A stretch of 64,000 bases of DNA from Ixodes scapularis (Eukaryota > Arthropoda > Arachnida > Ixodida > Ixodidae), in the NCBI RefSeq assembly GCF_016920785.2, contig NW_024609835.1, positions 169,690,995 through 169,754,994 on the forward strand, in the 5' to 3' direction. The notes under the pieces are model-generated. The model saw nothing but the letters and a program-made list of their open reading frames with translations. It made no database searches and was not told where the DNA came from. Below are positions 1-12,575 of this stretch, in pieces. The position numbers and the translations under genes are program-made. The number at the start of each line of letters is the position of its first letter. Within the stretch, counting starts at the first letter, position 1.

Positions 1-87
1 TACCCTTTTATTTTTGGCACAAGTTCGCCACATTAAACGTTTATTTATTCCTGTTTATTTCTTGTTTATTGGTCACCACCCGTGACA
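1..87 (+). repeat. 3' end of a gypsy-type LTR (truncated by window edge)
   Basis: The first bases match the 3' part of two other LTR copies in the window, at 37175-37468 (+) and 9489-9747 (-). Shared landmarks are a segment containing CATTAAACGTTTA and a terminal block ending in GACA. The 5' part of the LTR lies outside the window, so it cannot be told whether this is a solo LTR or the end of a longer element. Homology is seen by eye only. Confidence 0.6.
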
Positions 88-2220
88 ATACTTCGTTTCG
101 CCTTAAGATTGCGCGAGCGCAGCCGGAGGCTCGAGAAAACGACAAAACCAAGGGCACACATACGAAAGCTTAGTCAAAGGCCATTCACAGCATTTGATTT
201 GCTTAGCTGATTATTAAAGACGGGCAGAAAGATGACAAACGCCGTGACATTGCGCCTTTCACGCTGTTTTATTGGTCTGATGGGTTTGTGGCACCATCTA
301 CGCTTGGATTTCTGGTGAAACAAAGCATAGCGTGGCGGGAAAACGGACGGCAAATATGTTGCATTGAAACATGTCGCGACCACCCCTCGAAGTGATTCGC
401 CCAATGCCAATAATGTAAAAACTGCACGATGAAAAGACCGAATACCATACAGGCACATCACTGATAGTAGAGATGGTCTGCTTAGGTTTGACTTGACAAG
501 GTAGAAGAAATTTAAAAATAAATAACAGAAAGATAGATGCGAGCTTCTGAATGATCAATATCTTGAAATCACAAGACCGATGATAAATAAAAAGGTAAGA
601 AAAACGTTTGCATTAAAAACAATATTATTTTCGCATCTTTACTTAAAACCTATAATCATGTGCATCTGCAAAAACACTATTCTTGTTGGCACAAATAATT
701 GTCACCTGTTTCTGGTGTGAGTGAACCGTTACAACAAGCAGTGTGCTATATTGGCATACACTTTTGTTTAATTTCTTTGATTTTTTTTGCCTTCAGCAGT
801 CCTAGGCGTGAACTGATTGATGGAAAAGTTTGAAATTTTAATAATAACAAATAGAAATACAAGAATAACATACAAATCACACGATGACATTGTTAAATTA
901 CAGAACCGCTTTTTGACAAAGTGCATGCTTGCAAACAAACTTTTCGGGTATTTTATTATATGCGAAAGAACTTTCGTTATCCGCTAAGCTTTGAAAATAT
1001 ACTACTTTCGCTGGCCGAATCGTCTCAGTCGCCAATTGAACGAATTAACAAAGACGTCTTTAACAATTCTATAATAATATGGCATGACTGTAAGCCAATT
1101 TAGTATTTATCATACTGTTTTAAACAAAAAATATATGAATGAGTGGTCTAAATTTAAAAGTTATATAATTTTCGTTCTCCACATGTCCTTTGTGAGGTCG
1201 TATGAAAACACATCAAATACAAATCTAATTTTTATCAAATATTTGAGCGCGAGATTTGGCAAAATCGGCTATGGAAAAGGTTCTAGCCTGTCTTTCACCG
1301 TTTCGAAATGTCTATTGTAAAACCACCAGCAAGAAAACTTCCACCAGTTCTTCTACACTATCAACCCGGCATCGTCAATTGCCTGCATATTCTACGCTCA
1401 ATTATACATCCTTAACGTCTCAACGTGCGCACTATGAACGGCTTTATAGTGTCCCCATAAACGCGAGTCAGCCTGAGAGCATCAAATTTCCATGGATACA
1501 CATCGAGAAGTGCAGGCCTCGTGTGGCAAGGCTGTGTGAACTCGTCTCTTTTGAAAACAAATTTATGAAACCGAGCCCTCAACATGGCGCCAATAAAAAG
1601 GATATGGCACCCCATACCTTCTAATATTTAAACTTTTCACACAGAACTGTACGTCAGTGAACTCTTGCTGAGATAGGGAGAAAAATGTATAAAAACTTAT
1701 GAAACCCAAGATATTCCAAACCAATTATATTAGCGGGTCGCTCCGTGCGGGGGGGTTGAACCTCATGTTATATGCATTCCAAATATAAGGCCAGGGTACA
1801 GACCTAGACGAAATAAGTTTTTTTTCGCACCAGCACGTTCGCCTCTTTTTTTCTCTTTTTTTTATAACGGTATGAGGTTGGAACATATCATTATATATAG
1901 ATATATATATTTAAATGTCATCAAATTCCACGTGAAAATTTTTTGCGCACCGCCATCTGGCTTTAGTAGCGTAAATGATGAAGACCGTTTGTTTGAACAC
2001 CGTCAGCTCCGACGGGCTACCACACTTTCTTCAAGTTTGCTCACATAGATATGACAGTAAAACAGACTCATGTGAGGCACCATTGTGCGGGGTAATGCTT
2101 GGTGTTCTACAGTTAAGAGTGTGAGTGAATTGTGGCTATGGCTTTTGGTATAAAATGTGTCTCTCACCGAGCAATAGACAAAAAAGAAGTTTGGCGTTGT
2201 TCTTGAGCGAGCCTGCATTT
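88..2220. other. No gene recognised
   Basis: AT-rich sequence with short open frames only. None shows a recognisable domain or convincing splice boundaries. A frame at 1256-1624 is the longest, but its composition gives no support for coding. Confidence 0.5.
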
Positions 2221-2417
2221 TCACTTACGTCCTTTCCGCACGTGTCCACATGCTTTCATGCATTCGTATCTTGTCTTAAAGTTGTTGTCGTTCCCATCGC
2301 AGCCGCTGTATGTAAACACTTTGCACCGACCTATTTCACGGTTGTAGAAAAACCGCGGCAGTTGTCTGTCACATGCACCTTCCGAAGGGTACAGTTCGCA
2401 CATGGAGTCGTCAGCAG
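2221..2417 (-). CDS. Kunitz/BPTI-domain secreted protein, terminal exon
   Basis: This exon encodes one complete Kunitz domain with the canonical six-cysteine spacing (8, 15, 7, 12 and 3 residues between successive Cys). The FFYN segment and a YSGC-type core are present. Kunitz proteins of ticks are secreted serine-protease inhibitors or channel ligands delivered in saliva or haemolymph. The 5' boundary was placed at an AG acceptor (TTATTCCAG) that opens the domain in phase 1, the same phase as the other two Kunitz exons here. An alternative acceptor lies further upstream near 2475. The residue after the second cysteine (P1) is Asp, unlike the Lys or Arg of trypsin inhibitors. A GTAAGT immediately before the stop could be a further donor. 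The signal-peptide exon was not found, so the gene is partial as annotated. Confidence 0.75.
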
Positions 2418-5400
2418 CTGGAATAAATTTCGAAGTCACAATAGGGTCAGCATGTTTTTTTACGTGCGAACCGATCCTGCACCAATTTAACAATTAAATA
2501 ATATTCCGATTCAAAGTTCGCGCATGAATGGCAGGCTTCGATCAAAACGTTGCAACTAAGTAAGATCTGAGCTGAGCTTGTGTCACGATTTCATTTTTAT
2601 CCGTCGTGTTTAGTCGAATAGCTAAATTTATAATGCACCAAAATAGATGAAGACTGTAGCATCGGCGTTTGTGGGCCTAAACATCATTTGGGTTTTGTTA
2701 TATTAGTTGCTTTATGGCTCAGCTAATGGGAGAAAAAACTTACCAATAATCGAAGCTTGACTGGGGAGCCCTAGTAGAGGCTCAAATGCTTGGTATGCAA
2801 TCTCTCACTTTATTTATAGTTAAAAGTCGTAGAGTTGATTGCATTTATTTGAAAAGTGACTTCTACAGTCCAAAACGGTTTAGGTGAGCTTATGTTACCC
2901 CTTACATTACGCAGCTTATATAAATCATTTAATTTTTTCAAAGGTAATTTTTTTTGTTTAAGCGTTCTCCAACTAATACACAACTGCCTCAAGTCAACGT
3001 GTTTTTTATTGGCACGAAAAGTAAGCAGAGCTTATATTAATGTCAAAATTAATATTTGCTTGTGTAATATATTTTGCAAGTTTTTCTTGCTTTTATAGAC
3101 CTAATTCTCCCGTCAGGTCAGCTATTATCCTTCCTCAAATAAACTACAATATATAAAAAAAATGTTGAGTGAGCTACTTTTCAACCCAAATGAATACTTG
3201 TATACATGTTTTTATTTTAGGCTTTACATATTTGCTTCAAGAAAACAGTGAAAGCTTCACTAATCCTGTCTGTGCAGATGAGATATACGGCCATCGGGGC
3301 ATATATTATTATTCATTGATTTACAGATAATAATATTCATAAATATTAATATATTAGGAATGGCATATAATGCAAAATCACCTTGATCACAATAAAACAA
3401 GATCTAGTTAGATCACCCGCAAAATTCAATGCCTTACGATAAACTCTGATTCGCCTTAGACATGTTGTCGAATACAAAAATTTCAAGAACACTGCGTAAC
3501 ATTTTTTTTAAATAACTAAAATGGGTGCAGTGACATATCAGCAACTAAAGAAACACTAAAAGCAACAAGGTAATGACACAATTTTTAAGTGCTGGTCCAG
3601 AAACAAAGAAATAGCTTCACACTCAACAACCCATCTAGGCAACTTATTGTAGTCGGATATTGTAAGCGAAAAAAGGAAGAATTTAAATAAGTCTACTCGT
3701 GAGTGGCTTTCCATGATCGTGCTAAATGTATAATCAAGTGATTTTATTAATTTTTTAAGAAAGTTGTGTATCTATATTGAGGTATATTTATGCATCCATT
3801 GACGGTTACACAGACCTTTGAGGTGTGCTACCATCCTCCGAGATTACACCGTAGTTAAATTAATTTGAAGGATTATATTTGGCCGGGTAGTACTTCCTTT
3901 TATATTTATCGAAAAGACCCCTACGATATTCTCCATGTATCATTTTAAATTTGTGTACGTGGTTGTCTTTTTTTTTTTTTTTTTAGTAAAACAATCTCAT
4001 ATGACGCTAGCGTTTCCAGGTTGGGACGTACAAGGGGTGAGAACCGAGCACCTTTGAGGAAGAAGGCACTGTTGATCACAATTGTTTTGAATACCCTACC
4101 TTATTATTAGGTTTTCTTATCATGTATTTATTTATTGTATTTGTCTTATTTGAGGTCACTATTAAAAATAATATCTAGATGGGGCTAATTATCACGATAG
4201 GTGAGTCTCTTAAGTTGAATATGAATATTACTTTTTAAGTTGTGAAATAAACATATGGCTTCAATTAGAAATTTACTACGTGTGGTCGAGGACCACTGAA
4301 TCAATTAACTTAAGACATAATTGGAGAGCGTGAGGAGAACAATGGTACACAAAAGTTACTACTCGTGCAATAAGCGCCGGGGCTGGCGGTAAGATGCAGC
4401 TGATCATAACGCCATCGCGCGATTATCATCCCCGTTTTCACACCACCAGCTTTGACCCTGTTGACCAAGGCTGGTGGAACAGCTTGTTGAGCCCGGACAC
4501 CAGTTTTAGTATAAGCGTTGAGCCACCAATCAAATGCAGACCAACAAGGAAACCCCCTCTGAATGCGCACCCTCGACAATAAAAATATGTATAAACATTC
4601 ACATGCCAATAATGATTAATATTAATAACCACATATGCAGTATGATTCCCGGAAAATACACTGTGAAGCTTACATACACGAGAACACAGACTAAAAAGCT
4701 GAACTTGTTCGTTCTTTTTTTTTTACATTTGGTTTAGTAACACGTGTTGATTCGCTATAGAGCCTGCTATAACAACAATCTATGACAACGAACAAAGATT
4801 CATAAATAAGGCACTCTCTGGTGTGGCTACACGAAGACCTTAGCATGCAGACAGTTCGCAGATTTGAATACTTAAAAACTGCTTTCCACAAGCTTAGATA
4901 ACATAATTTATTCTTGAAGACAGAAGCTTCCCGAAGTATTTACGAACCCAGGAACCTTAGGCATTACATTTTTGCTGGCTTGTGCTTTCCCTCTAATTTT
5001 AATGACATAAACATTAACAGATTCTAGCTCATTTTTGTTTATATACACTTAGTGCCTTGTGCCGTTTAGTTTGAATTGTTTTGTGTAGGTTTTATCCCCA
5101 TATATCTTTTTCCTGCAGTTATATTTCTTACATCAGGGATACCTTGCAACAATTAGTGCTTAACAGTTGTTGTTGATAGTTAATCCTTTTTTTTTATATT
5201 TCCCTCGGAATCTATCTTCCGGAGCCCTAATTTCTTGGTTCCCGGTAAAAACAAGTTTGTTATACAAATAGTTTGATGTTTTAAAGCAAGTGACGCCGTA
5301 GCTTGCTGTAGTTACCGCACCCAGAAGACTAACAAGTGAACCTCGGTTCGGAAGGACCCACATCCCACACATTGTCACGCATGTATTGATTCAATACAGC

Positions 5401-6652
5401 CATGTCTCGTTGATATAAAACTTCGCTATATAACCAATATTTTTTATGGCAAGCTGGAAAAATGCAGGTATTTGTCTGGTTCTTATGAAATACTCACATT
5501 AAAAACAACTTTTGGGTGAACGGAGTTGTCCGTATTAACAAGACTTGACTGAGTGCGGTTGCGCCAGAATGCCTAAATTTCAAAAAGGTACTAACGTATT
5601 ATCGCCGTCACCTAAAGGCTGCCAGCACATGGGACAAATGGGACAAGAACGCTGCGTTGTCGTTCGACTGGAATTTATTTTTAACCAGTGAAAGCTTGAG
5701 TACCAGTCGGGCGAAGACGAGCGGAGCATTCGTGTTTATTCTGTGTCACGCGCGAGCCTCCTTTGTGTGAAGCCTAAAGTTCACCACAATAGCCTCGCTG
5801 TTTAAAAGGGGTCAGTTTCACTCAGCCATGCCCTATACCGCTGCATTAAATTCGACAAGGTGTGTTGTACTCACCAATCCTCTGGCAGGCGAGAAGCAGC
5901 AGCAGGACCTTTCCAGGAACAAGAGGCATCTTCCGAACGCCCGTCTTTTTTCTCGGAGCAGCTGTGACCGACAATCGAACGCGACAGTCAGCCTCCAGGC
6001 TCGCATGTGTTCTTTCCAAATTGCTCCCCCGCTGCTGGGCTGAGACAAACGTTTTCAATGAACCGGCCCCTTAATCAGGAAGAACGTCACGCTCCGTGTT
6101 TCAGCACCTGTCTACAAGTTACCGGGTATTCGTATGGCGCAGATGCTATAGACTTGTAAGCAATACGAGTATAGTATTATGCTAGTACGTACAGACTGAA
6201 ACACGGCGATACTGTCTTGCAAATTATCGAAGTGTATAAAGAACAACACCTTATGTGTTGCAGTTCTTTTTTTTTTCAGGATCAGCAGTGAATAACCCTG
6301 CAGGTGTTAGTCCCATCTTTATTTTAGTGACGTGTCATTTTCTTTCTTTTTTTTAGTTATACGCTTTCAGTAGTGTTCCTTTTCTATTTTGATTTTGCTT
6401 TTCATACAAATTAAATCTACTGGGTGTATACATTTCTCTTGATCCGAAGACAAGCATAATTCCAGCAGGATCACAGTTTGGTAGTCGAAGATTTCAAATA
6501 TCAGAAAAACAACCGAAGATTGTAAATATCAAAAAATAAATCCTTAAAAAAAAACACGTAAAAGCGTTACATCAGCTTTTCTGGTTAACAGCGTGACCAT
6601 CACCCTAATCGCCGTTTGCTCCGCTCTCGCGACAACGACAAGACCACGAGAT
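2418..6652. other. No gene recognised
   Basis: AT-rich intergenic or intronic DNA. It includes a T-run near 3970. A slightly GC-richer stretch at 5700-6070 is open in several frames on both strands, with no recognisable protein. Upstream exons of the minus-strand Kunitz gene could lie here but were not identified. Confidence 0.5.
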
Positions 6653-8047
6653 GTCCTATAGACCGTTTTACTGAAAGAGGGAGGGAGAGAAAAGTGGAAA
6701 GGGCTACCGGCGCTTTCCCCCTTTCTGGTTTTGTAGAAAGGGTGAAAGTCCCGGATGAGAGGCTTGACCGGTGTTGGGTGTGTGCAGTGCCCCAACTTCG
6801 TTCGCACTTTCTTTTCTGTTTCAAACTCGCAAACTTAATTAGAAGTACGGCCTTCGATGGCAACAGTCCTCCGGTCATTGGGACGCCATCGCTTGGTCAT
6901 AGGATGCACGAATAAAAACAGAAAGCGTCGAATACTGTCCGAGGACCTATGTAGCCTTCAAGGAATCCGTCAAGGCGAGAGCGGCTGCAATGTCTTAAGC
7001 TCCATCACTTTCCATATAACCCGGTTTCAGGCGGAAGTAGATTGCGTCCATGAACCGAAAAGGTGTTTCCTAAACGCCATCCTCTCGACTGTGCTCGGAA
7101 CATTTTGTGAATGGAGCGCGCACCGAACGCTATACCGCAGATGAACATGGGGCACGGTCACAAGGTGCGTGTGAGTTTTCTCGAGATAACTGCTGCTTCA
7201 GCTTGTAAAATTTTGTAACTGAATATATTTCAATATTGATAATTTGCAGTGGTGACTGACTCGTTTTTATTATCTATAAAACTTAGTTGAAGGCTCACTT
7301 CCGCCGCCGGGTGAGGCTGGAAATTTTTGAAATGGTAGTTCTATCGGTTTTCCTGAATCGCGATCTCCTGCATGCGTGATACCAGAAAGCCGGCAAAAGC
7401 GCTCCTTGGAGTGTCGCTGGTGGATTGTTTCCGTTGATTGGGAGCTTTGAAGCGCTGGATAGTCGTTGCAGGGTACGTCTCGTGTGTTGCGATCTGTTTT
7501 CGAGCCCCGTGTGCATGTTCCTTTGTTCGAGCCTTGGCAATCGCCGTTACGGTGACGGGGGGTACCCATTCCCGTTTCGTGTATCGCTTGTTGATTACTA
7601 AATATGGCTGCGTTGAAATAGGCCCATTGAAAGCAAAAATTAATAAATGGTTTACCATTTCCAGTCACATGCGGAAAGAGATGTAGCTTAAAAAACATTG
7701 CAGCTGCACTCGCCTTGCTGCATTCCATGCAAGCTACATATAAGTCCTCGGACAGTATTCGACGCTTTCTGTCATTATTCGTGCACCCTATTACCCAGCA
7801 ATGGTGTCCCGATGACCGGGGGACTGTCGCCATCGAAGACCATGGCTCTAATTAAGTTTGGGAGCTTGAAACAAAGAAGAAAGCGCGAACGAAGTTGTGG
7901 CACTGCAGACACCCAACCCCAGCCAAGCCTCTCATCCGGGACTTTCACTCTTTCTACACAACCAGAAAGGGGGAAAGCGCCGGTAGCCCTTTCCCCATTT
8001 CTCTCTCGCTCTCAAAATGGCGCTACCCACGATAAATCGGTCTGTAG
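6653..8047. mobile_element. Foldback-type element with THAP-like fragments in both arms
   Basis: Two inverted arms of roughly 350-450 bp (about 6653-7000 and 7690-8047) face each other. Both carry the same landmarks in opposite orientation, including the AAAGGGCTACCGG and GTCGAATACTGTCC blocks. Each arm encodes a related peptide containing a CWVIGCTNN-like Cys-x4-Cys motif, reminiscent of the N-terminus of THAP zinc-finger domains of P-element-like transposases. That assignment is weak because the remaining THAP ligands were not located. The best frame runs on the minus strand from 7833. No intact transposase is present. It is interpreted as a non-autonomous foldback derivative. Confidence 0.5.
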
Positions 8048-9488
8048 GCACGCACCTACTTTCCTCGCAATATTTTCTCGAGCTGCCGCGAGATGTGCTT
8101 CCGATCATTCAAGAATGCCGCGTGTTATGTCAATCGACGTCAGCGTGCGCGGCCGCGAGCATATGACTACACATCGTTCTATAAAATGCTGCCATTAAGC
8201 TAAGCAAGCGCAGCCAGAGCACTTTGGTTATAGCAAAGTACTATGTGGTACTGCGGCAGTACTTTAGTTTTGTCGATGATGTATTACTTTTGTCAATTGC
8301 AGACAAAGGTACTGCCGAATCGGTAAGTCTAAGTGGACTAGTTTAGTTGCCGAGACGTATACTGCCGCGTCCGACGAGAATTTCACTGTTGCTCCTATTA
8401 TCACCAAATCGCTTAGGCAAGCCAATGCGATGTAGGTGCCACTCGCGGATTAATCCTACTGCGGCGGTGGCACTAAACGTATCATGTCCCCAGCGTCGTC
8501 ACTTTCTTGCGTTCGAGCTTCCGTATCTCGCTCTTTCAACCTTCGTTTCTGCCAAGTTGCCAACAACAAAAACGTATTCTACAGGGTGTTTCTTGAAAAA
8601 CAAAAACGTGCTTTTTGTCCCCGTAAATAAAATACGCATTACAGGAAGCTGAAGTTCCTCGACAATGTGACGCTAGAACGTTTCAGATCATTACGTTACC
8701 TAGATCAAAATAAAAATTTTTTTTTTGAGCGGACATTTATTTAGTATGTTTAATAGCGTCAAAACAAAAACCGAAGTCTCGGGCGTTTATGGCATTTATA
8801 TAACTTTAAAAACAGCTTGTCAGCCAGAAAGAGAATATTTTTTTCTTTTTTGCTGGCAATATTTTTTTTCTGAAATAAATCCTAAGGAAGACCACAGTGT
8901 CATTTCCTGTTTTGTCAATATTAGGCTTAGTTGGACGTCGGCTAAAAAATAAATTGCGGTTTTCGCTCGAATCTCTTGATCCACTCTACCTAATGTCCTA
9001 AATCTTTCGCCTTCTATCTTGAACGCTAGCGTCTCATTCTCAGAGTGTTTCCGTTGCAATATATAGAAACACTGGGGAAGTGAAATAATTCATACATCTC
9101 CACCCATTACCGTATAGAAAATCAGTAAAACCTGTGTAAAAAAAATAAAAAAAAACATACGTCAATAAATCTTATTCCGCTGCTTTGAAGACGTGTGAAT
9201 TTGCTCCCCTAATTGTCGTACGTTCATCTCCCTATTTAAATTATCGGAAACACAAACCAGCTCGCCCGTTTGTTAATTTTGTCTTCAGTTTTTCCACTAC
9301 TGAATAAAATATGTTTGTATCATTCAGAGCACACATACAAGAACCACGTGAGTGAATGATGCCTCACAATAAAAGGTTTATGTGTTAATGAAACAAGCCT
9401 CGATGCTATTATCTATTGCTCGGGGATGGAAAAAAACTATTCATTGACAGGATCCGGCCAAAACGCAAGACAGTATACTTACAAATAC
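8048..9488. other. No gene recognised
   Basis: Short AT-rich frames only. At about 8580 the sequence ACAGGGTGTTTC resembles the terminus of the palindromic element at 26104-26866. The matching opposite end was not found. Confidence 0.45.
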
Positions 9489-9747
9489 TATCACGAATGG
9501 CACTTGATGATGAGGCAATGAAAACTGAAGCGAACTAAACGTTTAATGGGGCCAACTTCTGCTGAAAACGAAATAGACAAAGGCTAGCGTCGCAAGTGTC
9601 GACGGCGGCGAAACAGCAGGATCGAACGCTGGGGCGAGACTGCTTGCGGCTCGGCACACGGAGCCCCTTATGTACACGCGTAGGCTTCTCGAACAATCGG
9701 CGTAAAAGGTTCGGCGCGTAGAACACTCAAAACAATTTACCAGAACA
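9489..9747 (-). repeat. 3' LTR of the gypsy element
   Basis: On the minus strand the repeat starts TGTTCTGGTA and contains the same CATTAAACGTTTA block as the copies at 1-87 and 37175-37468. It lies directly downstream of the gypsy integrase, where a 3' LTR is expected. The exact 3' end is uncertain by a few bases because the terminal CA is altered. Confidence 0.65.
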
Positions 9748-9774
9748 CTAAATTGAAAAAATAAACAAAAGACG

Positions 9775-9905
9775 AGTCGCTCCCAGGATTTGAACCATGG
9801 CTCTTCGCGTGGGAGGCAAGCACGATCACCTTTAGGCTACGGCCCGGCTGCCTACTTGGCCAGCTGAGCGCGCGGCAATATGAACTGAAAGTTCATATTA
9901 CCCCG
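9775..9905 (-). repeat. tRNA-Gly-like segment next to the LTR
   Basis: On the minus strand a tRNA-like sequence includes a B-box-like GGTTCAAATCC and an anticodon-loop-like CTCCCAC, suggesting Gly(CCC). It lies between the integrase end and the LTR. A similar segment precedes the LTR at 37175, so it seems to travel with this family. It is not a functional tRNA gene as seen: the acceptor stem and A box are not well formed. Confidence 0.5.
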
Positions 9906-9959
9906 CGCTTAGCTCAAGAAAGCAAATAAAAAGAACGGCCAACTAAAGAGTCATTCGGA

Positions 9960-10577
9960 ACACATAAGGTCCACAGTAGTATGAGCGTAATACGGCATCA
10001 GGCGGACGACGTGGACGACCTCAGGTCGTGGCGGGCGGCGTGATGATGTTCCTGTTCTGTCGCGCATCACCTTGTAGTTCAGATCTCCAAGTCGACGACG
10101 TACTTTGTAGGGTCCGAAATAACGTTTCAGAAGTTTTTCGGTGAGACCACGGCGTCTAACCGGTGTCCAGACCCATACCCTGTCTCAAGTTTGGGAGTAG
10201 ACGCCCCGACGACGAAGGTTCTAGCGGCCACTGTCGACAAGTTGTTAGGCTTTAATCCGGAGTCTGGCAAGCTGACAGACTTCTTCTGCCCGTTGGGCAA
10301 CCACCTGGGCGTTGTCGCTTCCCTCAACAGCAGGTTCGTGGGTAACATCGCGTCCAGCATTGTCGTTACTTTGCGACCGTGAACCAGTTGAAACGGTGCC
10401 ACCCCGGGTGGTCTCTTGCACGTCCCTGTTGTAGGCACTTGTGACGTACGGCAACACCTCATCCCATGTCTTGTGCTCCACGTCGACGTACTTGGAGATC
10501 ATGTCGGCGATGGTCTTGCTCAGTCTCTCCGTCAGCCTATTGGTCTGCGGGTGGTACGCTCTGGTGCGACGATGGCT
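9960..10577 (-). pseudogene. gypsy integrase, C-terminal part
   Basis: The minus-strand translation contains AYHPQTN, the hallmark of retroviral-type integrases that surrounds the third catalytic acidic region. It is followed by a WDEVLPYV segment and, near 10100, a C-terminal LLKRYFGPYKV-like block typical of Ty3/gypsy pol ends. Reading requires frame changes. The N-terminal part continues at 11965 beyond the inserted LINE. Confidence 0.8.
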
Positions 10578-11964
10578 ATTGCGGCTGTTTGTTTTGTTAC
10601 TGATCTTCACTTCAATACTCATCTTACTGCTCAGACTGATATCATATTTATTGACTTCGCTAAAGCATTCGATACTGTTCCTCATCATCGCCTTCTTCTT
10701 AAACTTTCGCGTCTACAAATTGATTCTTTCGTCATAAACTGGATTTCTTTCTTTCTTGAAAACAGAAAACAAATAGTCAAAATTAACCAATCATCATCGC
10801 GTCCGCCCACTGTCGCATCCGGGGTCCCCCAGGGCAGTGTTCTCGGTCCTCTGTTGTTTTTAATATAGATAAATAACCTTCCTTCTTCCATTAACTCCAC
10901 AATTAGGCTCTTCGCTGACGACTGCGTGATTTACCGAAAAATTATTACTAATAACGATTCAACTCTACTCCAAGACGATTTAAATACTATATCTTCCGGG
11001 TGCTCTATGTGGCAGATGAACATAAACGCTCGCAAATGTAAACAAATGTCCATCACTAAGTCTTCCACAGTAACACAATCACAATATTCATTGTTATCAC
11101 AACACCTGGAACATGTAACATCATATAAGTACTTGGGAATACATTTAACGAACACTCTATCATGGAACGACCACATTGAATACATTACAAGCAGTGCCTT
11201 GAAAACGCTTGGCTTCTTGCGACGAACATTATATCTTGCCCCAACTAAAACAAAATTACTCGCATAAAAGACAATAATCCTTCCCAAATTAGAGTATGCA
11301 AGCACCATTTGGAACCCTCACCAAACTTATCTTCTTCAAAGGCTGGAATCTGTCCAAAACAAAGCAGTAAGATTTATATGCAACAACTACTCACTGGAAA
11401 CTAGTGTCTCGGCCCTAAAAACTAGCAATAATCTCTCTCCTCTTGAACTAAGACGTAAAATAACTCGGCTTTGTTTTTTTTATAGCATATATTACAGCGA
11501 TTTGCCTTTTAAATCAGTTTATTGCCGCCCTGCCAGTTTTACATCGCCAAGACTAGATCATTGTCGGAAAGTAGAACCATTCTTGAGTCGCACTAACACT
11601 TTCCTTTTCTCCCCCTTATTACTTTGTATCAGAGACTGGAATTCATTACCTGATCATATTGCTACTGACAGCAATCCCATTTCATTTCGAGATCAGTGTT
11701 CACTATTGTATAATTATTCACCTTGATTATTTTTCTGTATAATAACTTTTGAGCCTTGTTCGTGCTTTATTCTTAATTTATTTCGATTTGTTCGACGACA
11801 TTGGGTGCATCCGCGATCACATTTCACGTTTCCGTGTTTTGCTATTCTGTTTCTCTTTTTTTTTAACCTTTGTTATTTGTTTTTGAATCTCCCCTCATGT
11901 AATGCGTCCATCGGACGCCCTTGAGGTGAATAAAATGAAATGAAATGAAATGAAATGAGATGCA
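10578..11964 (+). mobile_element. 5'-truncated non-LTR retrotransposon (CR1/L2-like LINE), RT domain
   Basis: The plus-strand frames encode LINE reverse-transcriptase motifs in order: a DFAKAFDTVPH block, GVPQGSVLGPLLF, the FADD catalytic motif, SYKYLG, and a C-terminal RDWNSLP segment. The frame is broken by in-frame stops near 10867 and 11266 and by at least one frame change. The 3' end carries a short untranslated region and a (TGAAA)n-type tail at about 11935-11960. The 5' end lacks the endonuclease, so it is truncated. It lies inside the gypsy integrase in opposite orientation, so it inserted later. The clade (CR1 or L2) is an inference from motifs and tail. Confidence 0.8.
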
Positions 11965-12500
11965 GGATTTCTTGCGTAAGCTGGGCCATGAACGCTGATC
12001 CACGGTATGAGATCAGAACGTCGGAAGTGCCGTGCCCGAGGACGATGGACTCAATGAAACACTTGGCAACTTCTACAGCAGTCCCTGAGGATGGGCTTTC
12101 GTTTCGGCGTACCGCGTGAAATAATCTGTGACAACGATTATAGAGCGGTTTTCCGGCGTCGGCAATTGAATAAGGCCAAGCAGGAGGCCGGCCCGCCTCA
12201 TCGGAGCTTTCTTGCGTCGCTGGCACTCGCGGCATGATCGTGTGTATACGTGAATGGTTTTGGGGAGCTTTTGCCAATAATACTATTCACGAATACGGGC
12301 CAGCGTCCAGCTGTAACCAAGGTGTCCGGATGTCGGGTCGTCGTGGCGGGCTTAAAAGATCTCTTGAGGATCGGTCGGGATTACCAGCGGTCACGGCGAC
12401 TTGTTGCCTCGGAAGTTCTCTTTGTAGGGTACACTTTGTCGAATGGCGAAGGTCGGCAGGGCTCGTGAGAAAACATGAGGCATGGTAGTCCCGCAACCTT
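11965..12500 (-). pseudogene. gypsy integrase, N-terminal zinc finger and core
   Basis: Minus-strand reading gives a GHLGYSWTLARI segment followed by CRECQRRK, the HHCC zinc-binding region of integrases. A core region then carries VVTDYFTRYAE, around the first catalytic Asp. The reading frame breaks more than once. The sequence stops where the LINE is inserted. Confidence 0.75.
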
Positions 12501-12575
12501 CCAGGTGCTCTATTAGTTCGCGCAGCTCAGGATCGTCTCGTTGATGTCCTGCCATGTCGTCAATGTTCACTGCGC

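Noticed and set aside
174..558. Overlapping minus-strand open frames near the left end
   Set aside because: Two different frames overlap with no domain, no splice context and no codon bias that can be seen; treated as chance.
1256..1624. 122-codon plus-strand frame
   Set aside because: Ser/Thr-rich peptide without recognisable family. The opposite strand is also open here.
8579..9170. Second copy of the ACAGGGTGTTTC-ended foldback element
   Set aside because: Only the left terminus was seen; no matching inverted right end could be found.
10416..10575. LINE coding sequence extending left of 10578
   Set aside because: The open frame continues there, but the sequence matches the gypsy integrase on the other strand. 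The LINE starts at about 10578.
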